Part shown: positions 52,800 to 62,080 of the stretch, one piece after another
How positions within the stretch are numbered: position 1 is the first letter of the stretch
Layout of the letters: every line of letters begins with the position of its first letter
Assembly (NCBI RefSeq): GCF_005047595.1
Contig: NZ_SUPL01000006.1
Location: 124,001-188,000 of the forward strand
DNA: 64,000 bases
Direction: 5' to 3'
DNA from: Pontimicrobium aquaticum
Lineage (GTDB): Bacteria; Bacteroidota; Bacteroidia; Flavobacteriales; Flavobacteriaceae
Notes under the pieces: model-generated
The model's database searches: none
What the model saw: the letters and a program-made list of their open reading frames with translations, nothing else
Told to the model about the DNA's origin: nothing
Program-made: the position numbers and the translations under genes

Positions 52800-55700
52800 A
52801 TGAAAACAACTGCTACACTAGTAATTTTAATCTGTTTCAACGTCTTGACCATGTTTGGGCAACAAGCAGGTGGTGAATCTGCCGATTGGCCAAAAAGAAC
52901 CGAATCTGCAAGAGAGAGGGTCGCTTTTGAAACATTATTAAAGAAAAGAGCATTAAAGTACAATGCTCAAAAAGCAATGTCACTCCGATCAAGTGCTAGT
53001 ACACCTAGTTTAGTCGGCACCTGTAATGTTATTACATGTGGCGGATTTGGACTAGGAGACGTAACTCCAAATTACAGTTGGGGAGGTTTTAAGACGGCTG
53101 TAGATGGAAGCACCTACGCAGCAAACGTCGCCTATGATTGTTGGGATGATAATGGAACTGTTGACTATTCTGAAGGTCAATATATTTCCTACTCTAATTC
53201 TGATGCAAATATCGATACTCCAGGTATTATATCACCTTCTCCAGATGGAGGAGGATTTGCTATTTTTTCCTATAAAAATGAAGCTATTGAACAAGATTTA
53301 ACAGTACTTCCAAATACTAATTATACAGTATGTTTTGAAATTGCTGTGATTCCACGATATAATAATTCTAATGGTAACTTTGATGAATTCAACCCAAACC
53401 TTTCTTTTGGAATTGGATCTGGTGGAACCGTAATCTCTGACCCTTTAACTTATACTCACAATGATTTAAATATACATCCTGTTGGAGATTTTCCTCCAAA
53501 ACTAACTACCGCTACAAGTGGAAATAGCGGATTTCAAAACCCTGGAGGATGGACGGAAATTAATCCGTTTTGGGAAACAGTTTGTATTACTTTTAAATCT
53601 GACAACTCAGGTAATGTTAATGTATTTTATAAAACAGGTAGCCCAGGAGAATCTGTAGTGTTAGTTGATGGGTTAAGATTAAGTATGGAAGGGTATGCGA
53701 ACCCTCCTAAATTTACATCTACTGTTAATAATACCAAATCTGTTGTATTCTGTCAACCAGAAACAACTAATTTAAACGATTACATATCACCTTCTTCAAT
53801 TCAACCATCTGGCTCAGTCTTAACTTGGAGTACCAATGTTGATCCATTAGCAACAAGCTATCATTTAACAAACACAAATGTAACTGCTCCAGGAACATAT
53901 TATGCATTCTATTATAACGATGTAGATAATTGCGCTTCTCCTGTTGCTCAACTAAACTTATTGTTATCAGATTTTGACGCTAAAATAGTTGCTAAAACAG
54001 ATGTAACCTGTGAAGGAGATACTTCTGGAGTTATTGTTGCTGAAGGTCTTAACGGAACAGAACCATATACGTATTCTATTGATGGTGGTTCAAACTATCA
54101 AAATAGTGGTATTTTTTCTGGTTTAACCGACGGTGATTATACGATTACTGTTAAAGACGATAATAATTGTACGGTTGAAGTAAGTGCAACCATCTTATCT
54201 GAAGATAAAGAAAATCCTATTATTGAAGCACCAGCAAACTACACAATTGAAGGTTGTGATACAAAAGACATAAAAGACTTAATATATAGTGATACGCAAG
54301 AAGAAATTTCATTAGGAGAACTTCAATCAGCTTTAGACGGTGGTGGAAATGCTTCTGATGATATAGCAATTGATACAATTACTTATATAGATGAAGTTGT
54401 ATCTAGCAATAGCTGTACTATTGAGGTGAAAAGAACATTTACTGTTACTGACACTTGTGGAAAAACAGCTACTGATGTTCAAATAATTATTATTGAAGAT
54501 ACAATTGCTCCAAAGTTCGTAGAAACGTTACCTAAAGATTTAAAAGTTGAATGTGATGCAGTTCCTACTGCTGAAGTTTTAACTGCAAAAGATAACTGTA
54601 GTGAAGCAAAAGTCACTTTTAAAGAAGAGAGAACTGATGGTGCATGTGATTCAGAATATACATTAATAAGAACATGGACAGCTGCTGATGAGTGTGGTAA
54701 TTCTGTTTCACACAAACAAACGATTACTGTTGAAGATAACACAGCGCCTACATTTGTTGAAGCACTTCCTGCCGATGCAACTGCTGAATGTGATAACATT
54801 CCTGAGGCTGCTACCTTAACTGCTACTGATAATTGTGATGCGTCTGTGACTGTGTCTTTCTCTGAATCAACCTCAGGTGATGATGATGCATGTCCTTCTG
54901 AATATACTATTACTCGTACTTGGACGGTGTCTGACTGTGCTGGTAACGAAACTTCGCATACACAAACAATCACTGTGGAAGATAACACAGCGCCTACATT
55001 TGTTGAAGCACTTCCTGCCGATGCAACTGCTGAATGTGATAACATTCCTGAGGCTGCTACCTTAACTGCTACTGATAATTGTGATGCGTCTGTGACTGTG
55101 TCTTTCTCTGAATCAACCTCAGGTGATGATGATGCATGTCCTTCTGAATATACTATTACTCGTACTTGGACGGTGTCTGACTGTGCTGGTAACGAAACTT
55201 CGCATACACAAACAATCACTGTGGAAGATAACACAGCGCCTACATTTGTTGAAGCACTTCCTGCCGATGCAACTGCTGAATGTGATAACATTCCTGAGGC
55301 TGCTACCTTAACTGCTACTGATAATTGTGATGCGTCTGTGACTGTAGCATATGATGAGCAAAGAACTGACGGATCTTGTCCTTCAAATTATATATTAGTG
55401 AGAACTTGGTCAGTAATTGATTGCGCAGGCAATACTAATACTCATGTACAAAACATCACTGTTGAGGATACAACTGTACCAACTATTGATGTTGAAGCGA
55501 ATGATATAATGATACAATGTGACGGTTCTGGTAACAGTGGAGCAATCCAAGCTTGGTTAGATTCAAACGGTGGAGCTTCTGCTTCAGATAATTGTGGTAC
55601 AGTAACCTGGACTAATAACTATAGTGGAGCAACTTCAAATTGTGCAGATCCAATTGAAGTGATTTTTACCGCTACTGATGAATGTGGTAATACAGCCACA

Positions 55701-57545
55701 ACTACAGCTACTTATACAATAATGGATGAGACTGCACCTACAATTGATATTGAAGCTTCAGACTTAACTGTACAATGTGATGGCTTAGGAAATGACATAG
55801 CTTTACAAGATTGGCTAAATGCTAATGGTGGAGCATCTGCTACTGATGATTGTTCAACAATTACTTGGTCTAATGATTTCACAGGATTGTCTGATAATTG
55901 TGGTGCTACAGGTTCAGCAACCGTAACATTTACAGTTTCTGATAGCTGTGGTAATGAATCTTCAACAACTGCTACATTTACCATAGAAGATATTACTGCA
56001 CCTACCTTTGTAGAAGCTCTTCCTGAGAATGTAACTGTAGAATGTGATGCAGTACCTACTGCTGAAACTTTAACGGCTACGGATAATTGTGGTGATGCTA
56101 CTGTAACTTTTAACGAAACAAGAAACGATGGTGATTGCGAGTCTAACTATACATTAGTGAGAACTTGGACTGCTACTGATGCTTGTGGATTGGAAACTGT
56201 ACATACACAAACCATTACTGTTCAGGATACAACAGCACCTACCTTTGTAGAAGCTCTTCCTGAGAATGTAACTGTAGAATGTGATGCAGTACCTACTACT
56301 GAAACTTTAACGGCTACGGATAATTGTGGTGATGCTACTGTAACTTTTAACGAAACAAGAAACGACGGTGATTGCGAGTCTAACTATACATTAGTGAGAA
56401 CTTGGACTGCTACTGATGCTTGTGGATTGGAAACTGTACATACACAAACCATTACTGTTCAGGATACAACAGCACCTACCTTTGTAGAAGCTCTTCCTGA
56501 GGATGCAACTGTAGAATGCAATACAGTACTACCTACTGCTGAAACTTTAACGGCTACGGATAATTGCGATAGCAACTTTATTAAAGTAGAGTACAATGAG
56601 ATAAGAACAGATGGTTCTTGTGGTGGTAATTATATTTTAACTCGTACTTGGACAGCTATGGATTTATGTGGAAATGTAGCTGAGCATACACAAATCATTA
56701 CTGTACAAGATACTACAGCACCAATTGTAACAACAGAATTTGAATCTGAAATTACAGTAAACTGTGGTGAAATACCTAGTGTACCTGAATTAGAATTTGA
56801 AGACAATTGTGCGTCACAAATCGATGTTACTTTTAACGAAACAGATACTAATGATGGTAGTGGCAGTAACTTTGTAATTACCAGAGAATGGACAGTAAGT
56901 GACGAGTGTGACAATACAGCAATATTTACTCAAACTATAAACGTAAACATTGAAACTAATGTTACAGGTGGATCAACTGATTTATGTATTGGAGATGACT
57001 TTGAATATGATTTATTCCAATTATTGAGTGGAGATTATGGAACAAATGGTACTTGGGAAGTAACATCAGGAAATGCTACGTTAAATGAGAACTTCTTTAA
57101 CCCATATGAGTTAGAATTAGGTGAATATAGATTTACTTATACTGATTCTGAAGGAGAGTGCCCTAGCGAAACTGAAGTAATTATTACTTTAAACGACGCT
57201 TGTATAGTGTTGCCATGTCTAGATGCTTTTGATCCAGACCAACACATCCCAAAAGCAGTAACCGCTAATGGGGACGATAATAATGACAGATTCGAAATTG
57301 ATGTATTAGATTCTGACTCTGAATGTTTTGATGTAACTATGGAGTTACAAATATTCAACCGTTGGGGTGCTTTAATTTACGAATCTAAAGACTATCAAAA
57401 TAATTGGGGTGGAGAATCACACAACAGCTCAGTTGGTAGCTCAGGTAAAGTACCAACAGGAACATACTATTATATATTAAGATTAATCGAAAACGGTGAA
57501 TTGATAGCATCTTATGCAGGACCAATTTACGTAGGAACCAAATAA
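52800..57545 (+). CDS. giant HYR-repeat type IX secreted surface protein
   Basis: A 1581-residue exported protein (signal peptide ATLVILICFNVLTMFGQ). Residues about 70-300 form an N-terminal domain with FKSDNSGNVNVFY and VVLVDGLRLS, resembling a carbohydrate-binding-like fold; then an SprB-type repeat segment (LNGTEPYTYSIDGGSNYQNS...GDYTITVKDDNNC), then about eleven HYR domains with TAPTFVEALP linkers and Cys pairs, and a C-terminal type B sorting domain (KAVTANGDDNNDRFEI, MELQIFNRWGALIYES, PTGTYYYILRLIE). Two sets of HYR domains are near-identical tandem copies at the DNA level. Probably an adhesin for surface attachment or gliding. Followed by its SprF partner. Confidence 0.9.
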   Translation: MKTTATLVILICFNVLTMFGQQAGGESADWPKRTESARERVAFETLLKKRALKYNAQKAMSLRSSASTPSLVGTCNVITCGGFGLGDVTPNYSWGGFKTAVDGSTYAANVAYDCWDDNGTVDYSEGQYISYSNSDANIDTPGIISPSPDGGGFAIFSYKNEAIEQDLTVLPNTNYTVCFEIAVIPRYNNSNGNFDEFNPNLSFGIGSGGTVISDPLTYTHNDLNIHPVGDFPPKLTTATSGNSGFQNPGGWTEINPFWETVCITFKSDNSGNVNVFYKTGSPGESVVLVDGLRLSMEGYANPPKFTSTVNNTKSVVFCQPETTNLNDYISPSSIQPSGSVLTWSTNVDPLATSYHLTNTNVTAPGTYYAFYYNDVDNCASPVAQLNLLLSDFDAKIVAKTDVTCEGDTSGVIVAEGLNGTEPYTYSIDGGSNYQNSGIFSGLTDGDYTITVKDDNNCTVEVSATILSEDKENPIIEAPANYTIEGCDTKDIKDLIYSDTQEEISLGELQSALDGGGNASDDIAIDTITYIDEVVSSNSCTIEVKRTFTVTDTCGKTATDVQIIIIEDTIAPKFVETLPKDLKVECDAVPTAEVLTAKDNCSEAKVTFKEERTDGACDSEYTLIRTWTAADECGNSVSHKQTITVEDNTAPTFVEALPADATAECDNIPEAATLTATDNCDASVTVSFSESTSGDDDACPSEYTITRTWTVSDCAGNETSHTQTITVEDNTAPTFVEALPADATAECDNIPEAATLTATDNCDASVTVSFSESTSGDDDACPSEYTITRTWTVSDCAGNETSHTQTITVEDNTAPTFVEALPADATAECDNIPEAATLTATDNCDASVTVAYDEQRTDGSCPSNYILVRTWSVIDCAGNTNTHVQNITVEDTTVPTIDVEANDIMIQCDGSGNSGAIQAWLDSNGGASASDNCGTVTWTNNYSGATSNCADPIEVIFTATDECGNTATTTATYTIMDETAPTIDIEASDLTVQCDGLGNDIALQDWLNANGGASATDDCSTITWSNDFTGLSDNCGATGSATVTFTVSDSCGNESSTTATFTIEDITAPTFVEALPENVTVECDAVPTAETLTATDNCGDATVTFNETRNDGDCESNYTLVRTWTATDACGLETVHTQTITVQDTTAPTFVEALPENVTVECDAVPTTETLTATDNCGDATVTFNETRNDGDCESNYTLVRTWTATDACGLETVHTQTITVQDTTAPTFVEALPEDATVECNTVLPTAETLTATDNCDSNFIKVEYNEIRTDGSCGGNYILTRTWTAMDLCGNVAEHTQIITVQDTTAPIVTTEFESEITVNCGEIPSVPELEFEDNCASQIDVTFNETDTNDGSGSNFVITREWTVSDECDNTAIFTQTINVNIETNVTGGSTDLCIGDDFEYDLFQLLSGDYGTNGTWEVTSGNATLNENFFNPYELELGEYRFTYTDSEGECPSETEVIITLNDACIVLPCLDAFDPDQHIPKAVTANGDDNNDRFEIDVLDSDSECFDVTMELQIFNRWGALIYESKDYQNNWGGESHNSSVGSSGKVPTGTYYYILRLIENGELIASYAGPIYVGTK
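54732..55343 (+). repeat. tandem 246-bp coding repeat, 2.5 copies
   Basis: Units start at 54732, 54978 and 55224 (period exactly 246 bp, 82 codons). The first two copies appear base-identical; the third matches to about 55343 and then diverges. Each encodes one HYR domain beginning EDNTAPTFVEALPADATAEC. Confidence 0.9.
56001..56560 (+). repeat. tandem 237-bp coding repeat, 2.3 copies
   Basis: Units start at 56001, 56238 and 56475 (period 237 bp, 79 codons) with only a couple of base changes between the first two. Each encodes an HYR domain beginning TAPTFVEALPENVTVEC. Confidence 0.88.
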
Positions 57546-57557
57546 ATTTAACCTATC

Positions 57558-58478
57558 ATGAAAAAGTTTATTAAGTTTAACATTATTGCTATTGTATTGC
57601 TTAGCTCATATACAGCTTTAAGCCAGCAATTACCTCAGTTTACGCAATACATGTACAATACCATTTCTATTAACCCTGCGTATGCAGGAAGTAGAGAAAC
57701 ACTAAGTCTTGTAGGACTTCATAGAAGTCAGTGGGCTGGTTTAGATGGTGGACCGGAAACGCAAACCTTCTCTATTCACTCTCCTATGAGAAACGAAAAG
57801 GTAGGTCTAGGTTTATCCATAATTAACGACCATTTAGGTTTCGAGAATTTTACATACGTATATGCAGATTTCTCTTACACATTAAATTTAAGTGAAAAAA
57901 CAAAACTAGCGTTTGGTTTAAAAGGAGGGTTTACGTCTTATAGTATAGATCAAGAATTAAGGTTAGAATACCCTGATGATGATGTTATACATGGTATTGA
58001 AGACAGATGGAATCCAAATATAGGAGTTGGTACCTTCTTACATACCAATAAATGGTACTTAGGCTTATCAGCGCCAAGAGTCTTGACTACAGATCTAAGC
58101 GGTGAAAATAATGTAAAAGCACTTGAAAGAATTAGTTATTACTTTACTGGTGGTTATGTATTTAATCTTAGTAAAAACACTAAGTTAAAACCAGCATTTT
58201 TAATAAAAGCAACTAATGGTGCACCATTATCTTATGACCTAACAGCAAACTTCCTATTCCATGAAAAATTATGGCTTGGGGCTGGTTATAGGTTAAATGA
58301 GGACACCAGTGCTCTTGGAGGCATTGTAGATTTCCAAGTATCAAAGCAGTTAAGAATTGGTTATGCTTATGAATACCCATTCTCAGATATAAATAGATTT
58401 TCAAGCGGAACACATGAAATTTTATTAATGTTTGAAGTATTTAAAAGTAAACGTGTTAAATCCCCAAGATACTTCTAA
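57558..58478 (+). CDS. PorP/SprF family outer-membrane protein (partner 2)
   Basis: A 306-residue paralogue of the product of 50989-51909, with signal peptide and the same QQLPQFTQYMYNTISINPAYAGSRE signature. It lies 12 bases after the giant HYR-repeat gene, mirroring the F. johnsoniae sprB-sprF arrangement, and should assist export or surface retention of that protein. Next comes an OmpA-family protein 11 bases on. Confidence 0.92.
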   Translation: MKKFIKFNIIAIVLLSSYTALSQQLPQFTQYMYNTISINPAYAGSRETLSLVGLHRSQWAGLDGGPETQTFSIHSPMRNEKVGLGLSIINDHLGFENFTYVYADFSYTLNLSEKTKLAFGLKGGFTSYSIDQELRLEYPDDDVIHGIEDRWNPNIGVGTFLHTNKWYLGLSAPRVLTTDLSGENNVKALERISYYFTGGYVFNLSKNTKLKPAFLIKATNGAPLSYDLTANFLFHEKLWLGAGYRLNEDTSALGGIVDFQVSKQLRIGYAYEYPFSDINRFSSGTHEILLMFEVFKSKRVKSPRYF

Positions 58479-58489
58479 AATAAACTACT

Positions 58490-60409
58490 ATGAAAACAAA
58501 AGTTTTACTCATAATATTATTAGTTAGCAGCTCTTTGACATTTGCTCAAAGCAAGCTTGCAGATAAATTCTTTAAAAACTTTGCATACGTTAGAGCTAGC
58601 GAACTTTACGAAGAAGCTGTAGCCAATGGCGATGATAGCGAACACGTTCTAACACGTTTAGGCGATTGCTATTATAACAATTCAAATGCAACAAAAGCGT
58701 CAACTTGGTATAAACGCGCTTTAGATAAATATCCAAATATTAATCCAGAGTATATTTATAAGTATAGCCAAGTACAGCGTAGTTTAGGAAACTATCAAGA
58801 AGCAGAAAATTGGTTGCAAACTTTTAAAAACAGACAAAATGAAGATAGTCGTACCGAATTTATTTTGGGAGATATAAAAATCTATGACGAACTATCCTCT
58901 ATGGAAAAAGTATATATAGAAGTAACGAACTTAGATATTAATACAAAGTATTCAGATTTTGGAAGTTTTGAACACAATGGTCAATTGTTTTTTGCTTCAA
59001 GCAGAAATACAAGTAGTAAATTGTATGACTGGAATGAAGAGCCATTTTTAGATCTTTATCAAGTAGATGTTAAAGATGACAATGGTGTGAAAAATCTTGG
59101 AAAACCAGTATTTATAAAAGCACAAGATGTAAATACAAATTTCCATGAAGCTTCCGTTGCTATTACTAACGACGGTAAAACAATTTACTTTACACGCGAC
59201 AACGTAAATAAGCGTAATCGCCTTGACTATGATAAAAAAGGAACAACGCATTTAAAAATTTACAAAGCATCTTTAGATAATGGAAATTGGACAGATATCG
59301 AAGAATTACCATTTAATGACGATGTATTCTCAACGGGTCACCCAGCTTTAAGTCCTGATAACAAAACCCTATACTTTGTATCTGACAGAGAAGATATTAA
59401 TAGTTTTGGACAAACAGATATTTATAAAGTAACCATTAATGAAGATGGATCGTATGGTGATCCTGAAAATTTAGGTGCTAGTGTTAATACTGAAGGTCGT
59501 GAAATGTTCCCTTTTGTAGCAAAAGATAATACCTTATATTTTTCATCAGATGGGTATTTAAACCTTGGTTTATTAGACATCTATAAATCTAATGTTCTAA
59601 AAGGACAAGATGAAGAACCTATAAATTTAGGTGCTCCATATAATAGTGGTGCCGATGATTTTGCTTTCTTTATTAATTCTGAAAATGAAACAGGGTATTT
59701 TTCTTCTAACAGAGAAGGTGGTAAAGGAAGTGACGACATTTATAGTTTTGCTGCATATGAGTGTAAGCAAACAGTAACAGGTGTTGCTAGAGACTCAAAA
59801 ACTCAAGAGCCACTAAATGCTGTGACTATAGAAATTGTTAATGATGCAGGTGTTATTATACAAACTGTAACAACAAGTGAAGATGGTGCCTATACTTATG
59901 AAGTAGATTGTAACCAGAAATATAGCATTAGAGGCTCTAAACCTAATTATAAAGATGATGTACAACATTTTGTAGCAAGTAGCGAAAACAACTTCGTAAA
60001 CGAAGTGGATCTTAACTTAGTTCCTTTGTGTTTTGGTGATGAAATTGTAATCAATCCTATATTCTTTGATTTTGACAAATGGAATATAAGAACAGATGCA
60101 CAATATGAACTTGAAAATATTGTAACTGTATTAAGAGATCACCCAGAAATGGTGATTAAAATTGAATCGCATACAGATAGTCGTGGTGGTGATAGATACA
60201 ACATCAAATTATCTGATAGAAGAGCAAAATCAACTAGAGATTACCTTTTATCACGTAACATAGCTCCTGAGCGTATTGAAAGTGCTATTGGATATGGAGA
60301 AACACAGTTACTAAACGAATGTAGTAATGGTGTTAAATGTTCAAAAGAAAAACACCAATTAAATAGACGATCTAAATTCTTGATAGTTCAAGGAAAATGT
60401 GAAAAATAA
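58490..60409 (+). CDS. OmpA family protein with TPR, PD40 propeller and CRD domains (PorE-like)
   Basis: A 639-residue exported protein. Order: signal peptide; TPR-like helices (ASELYEEAVANGDDSEHVLTRLGDCYYN, to about 120); PD40 beta-propeller repeats (PALSPDNKTLYFVSDRE; FINSENETGYFSSNREGG); a carboxypeptidase-regulatory-like domain (VTGVARDSKTQEPLNAVTIE); and a C-terminal OmpA peptidoglycan-binding domain (IFFDFDKWNIRTDAQYELE, SHTDSRGGDRYNIKLSDRRAKST). This is the domain order of PorE, which links the type IX machinery to the cell wall in P. gingivalis. It is the last gene of the adhesin-SprF unit, so it may anchor this particular module. Confidence 0.9.
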   Translation: MKTKVLLIILLVSSSLTFAQSKLADKFFKNFAYVRASELYEEAVANGDDSEHVLTRLGDCYYNNSNATKASTWYKRALDKYPNINPEYIYKYSQVQRSLGNYQEAENWLQTFKNRQNEDSRTEFILGDIKIYDELSSMEKVYIEVTNLDINTKYSDFGSFEHNGQLFFASSRNTSSKLYDWNEEPFLDLYQVDVKDDNGVKNLGKPVFIKAQDVNTNFHEASVAITNDGKTIYFTRDNVNKRNRLDYDKKGTTHLKIYKASLDNGNWTDIEELPFNDDVFSTGHPALSPDNKTLYFVSDREDINSFGQTDIYKVTINEDGSYGDPENLGASVNTEGREMFPFVAKDNTLYFSSDGYLNLGLLDIYKSNVLKGQDEEPINLGAPYNSGADDFAFFINSENETGYFSSNREGGKGSDDIYSFAAYECKQTVTGVARDSKTQEPLNAVTIEIVNDAGVIIQTVTTSEDGAYTYEVDCNQKYSIRGSKPNYKDDVQHFVASSENNFVNEVDLNLVPLCFGDEIVINPIFFDFDKWNIRTDAQYELENIVTVLRDHPEMVIKIESHTDSRGGDRYNIKLSDRRAKSTRDYLLSRNIAPERIESAIGYGETQLLNECSNGVKCSKEKHQLNRRSKFLIVQGKCEK

Positions 60410-60508
60410 AAATAGTGTAATAATGTTATAATCTTCCCTACTATATGTTTGAAGAATAGTAATTTACTTATTGGTTGGTTGTAAATTCTGATAATAACTT
60501 ATTACAAC

Positions 60509-60537
60509 AAAGCCGCTCTTTTTAGAGCGGCTTTTTT
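60509..60537 (+). terminator. rho-independent terminator
   Basis: AGCCGCTCT (60511-60519) / AGAGCGGCT (60524-60532) with TTTT loop and a T run, 100 bases past the OmpA-family gene. Confidence 0.88.
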
Positions 60538-60681
60538 ATGTTTAAAAACCATTGTTTTAGAAGTATTTTGGCTTAATTATTACTTCAAAAATGAGCCTTA
60601 AAACAATTTAAAAACTTCATCCTTTTACTTAAAAATTCATATTTCTATCGTTAAAAAGCATAAAAACATCTATTAACGTGC

Positions 60682-60718
60682 ATTTCGTCGATTATCTGTA
60701 ATAATAAATCGACGAAAT
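60682..60718. promoter_or_regulatory. inverted repeat ATTTCGTCGATT ... AATCGACGAAAT
   Basis: Two perfect 12-base arms (60682-60693 and 60707-60718) around a 13-base centre. A related partial half-site, TTTCATCGATTTT, occurs at 60726-60738. It lies 91 bases before the CAP-domain gene. It could be a regulator binding site, for instance of a LytTR-type response regulator, or a transcript hairpin. Confidence 0.5.
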
Positions 60719-60808
60719 ACATGTTTTTCATCGATTTTAACATTTCTTTAACAGTGTTTTTAAAGATGCCTGTTAATTTTACAATCCCAAATCTTAATTA
60801 ACCTACTT

Positions 60809-61303
60809 ATGAAATTATCAAAGTTTTTGCCAACTTTGGCACTGTTAGCCTTAATGTCTTTTTCTTGTTCAACAGATTCTATTGAAGAAGACAAAATAGA
60901 TGCATTAGCAAATTCGTATGTACCTGCAACAAAAACCATTGAAATTGAAATTTTAGAATTAATAAACAATCACAGAATTACTCTTGGTTTAAATGCACTT
61001 AACGACATGAGTCAAATTAAAGCTACTGCATATAGCCATACTGATTATATGAGAGACAAGCAAGAAGTATCACACGATAATTTTTACCAACGTAGTAGCA
61101 GTTTAAAAAATAACCCGGGCGCAACTAAGGTAGGCGAAAACGTAGCTTACGGATTTAGTTCTGCTCAATCTGTCGTGAATGCTTGGTTAAATAGCGATGG
61201 ACATAGAGAAATAATTGAAGGTGACTTTACAAACTTTGATGTTTCGGCTGAAAAGGATCAAAATGGGAAATGGTATTATACCAATATATTCATTAAAAAA
61301 TAG
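60809..61303 (+). CDS. CAP-domain (SCP/PR-1-like) lipoprotein
   Basis: A 164-residue lipoprotein: leader FLPTLALLALMSFSC with Cys20 as the probable lipid site. The CAP domain shows the two His/Glu cavity residues: ATAYSHTDYMRDK, VSHDNFYQR, GENVAYGF and NSDGHREII. The family is widespread, with proposed lipid- or peptide-binding roles, and the function here is unknown. Preceded by the 60682-60718 inverted repeat and followed by a long bidirectional terminator. Confidence 0.88.
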   Translation: MKLSKFLPTLALLALMSFSCSTDSIEEDKIDALANSYVPATKTIEIEILELINNHRITLGLNALNDMSQIKATAYSHTDYMRDKQEVSHDNFYQRSSSLKNNPGATKVGENVAYGFSSAQSVVNAWLNSDGHREIIEGDFTNFDVSAEKDQNGKWYYTNIFIKK

Positions 61304-61327
61304 GTTAAGAATAACTCATAAGTAAAG

Positions 61328-61372
61328 ACCATAAAAAAAGAACCGTTTAATAAACGGTTCTTTTTTTATGGT
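61328..61372. terminator. long bidirectional terminator
   Basis: A perfect stem of about 21 bp, ACCAT-A7-GAACCGTTT (61328-61348) with AAACGGTTC-T7-ATGGT (61352-61372), loop of three bases. Its right arm overlaps the last codons and stop of pdxH, so it serves both the CAP gene and pdxH. Confidence 0.88.
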
Positions 61373-62016
61373 GCTAATCTATCTATTCTCCAGTTGTAAT
61401 CTTCTTGTAACTTATAACGAATCCTATCGTGTAATCTATTAGCTCTACCTTGCCAAAACTCCATTTCAATTGGCTTTACAATTAAACCTCCCCAATATGT
61501 TGGTCTTGGTATTTCTTTCCCTTCATATTGCTTTTCTAAATCTTGCAATTTATCTTCTAATTCTTTTCTGTTTTTTACAACCTCACTTTGATTTGATACT
61601 ACAGCTCCTAATTGACTTCCTCTTGGACGCGACTCAAAATAACCATCACTTAAATTCTCCACAATTTTTTCTGCTTTACCTTTAATAATTATTTGTCTTT
61701 CGGCTGCATGCCAAAAAAAGGACAAACATACGTTTGGGTTAGCCATAATAGCTCTCCCTTTTTCACTATTATAATTGGTATAAAAAATAAATCCTTCGTA
61801 AGTATATTTTTTTAATAGCACTACTCTACCTTTTGGATATCCATCTAAACCAACAGTCGAAACCGTCATAGCATTAGCTTCATCAATCGAGTCATTATTG
61901 TCAACCTCATAAAACCACTTTTGAAATAACTCCATAGGGTTTTCAGGAACATTACTTTTTAATAATTCTCCTTTTTCGTAAGATTTTCTGTAATTGCTTA
62001 GATCGTTACTACTCAT
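61366..62016 (-). CDS. pdxH: pyridoxamine 5'-phosphate oxidase
   Basis: A 216-residue FMN enzyme that makes pyridoxal 5'-phosphate from pyridoxine/pyridoxamine phosphate. FMN and PLP contacts are seen in GRVVLLKKYTYEGFIFYTNYNSEKG, SRPRGSQLGAVVSNQSEVV and the C-terminal PTYWGGLIVKPIEMEFWQGRANRLHDRIRY (residues forming the PLP site). Length and terminal Ala-Pro are normal. The gene overlaps its own terminator; divergent from the next small gene. Confidence 0.96.
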   Translation of the reverse strand: MSSNDLSNYRKSYEKGELLKSNVPENPMELFQKWFYEVDNNDSIDEANAMTVSTVGLDGYPKGRVVLLKKYTYEGFIFYTNYNSEKGRAIMANPNVCLSFFWHAAERQIIIKGKAEKIVENLSDGYFESRPRGSQLGAVVSNQSEVVKNRKELEDKLQDLEKQYEGKEIPRPTYWGGLIVKPIEMEFWQGRANRLHDRIRYKLQEDYNWRIDRLAP

Positions 62017-62080
62017 ATGTAATATTAGTTACAAACTTGTTTTTGAAAAAAATTTAATTTTATACTTCAAATTTAAACAA

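Larger units (their letters stand above)
60410..60808. other. non-coding region with terminator and inverted repeat
   Basis: About 400 bases without a gene. It contains the terminator at 60509-60537 and the 12-bp inverted repeat at 60682-60718. The remainder is AT-rich with no other structure that I see. Confidence 0.5.

Noticed and set aside
54479-55291. A 270-residue open frame on the minus strand with internal repeats.
   Set aside because: It is the antisense shadow of the tandem HYR repeats in the 1581-residue surface protein; its repeats simply mirror the coding strand.
52800-57545. CRISPR-like interpretation of regularly spaced repeats.
   Set aside because: Repeats are 237-246 bp, directly adjacent and coding for HYR domains; there are no short repeats with unique spacers anywhere in the window.
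60410-60808. A tRNA or other structured RNA in the gap after the OmpA-family gene.
   Set aside because: No T-arm-like GTTCGA sequence or cloverleaf pairing was found; only a terminator and an inverted repeat.
61994-62080. N-terminal extension of the small protein that ends at 62512.
   Set aside because: It would overlap the pdxH start on the other strand, and the segment has no protein-like conservation pattern; the ATG at 62081 is preferred.
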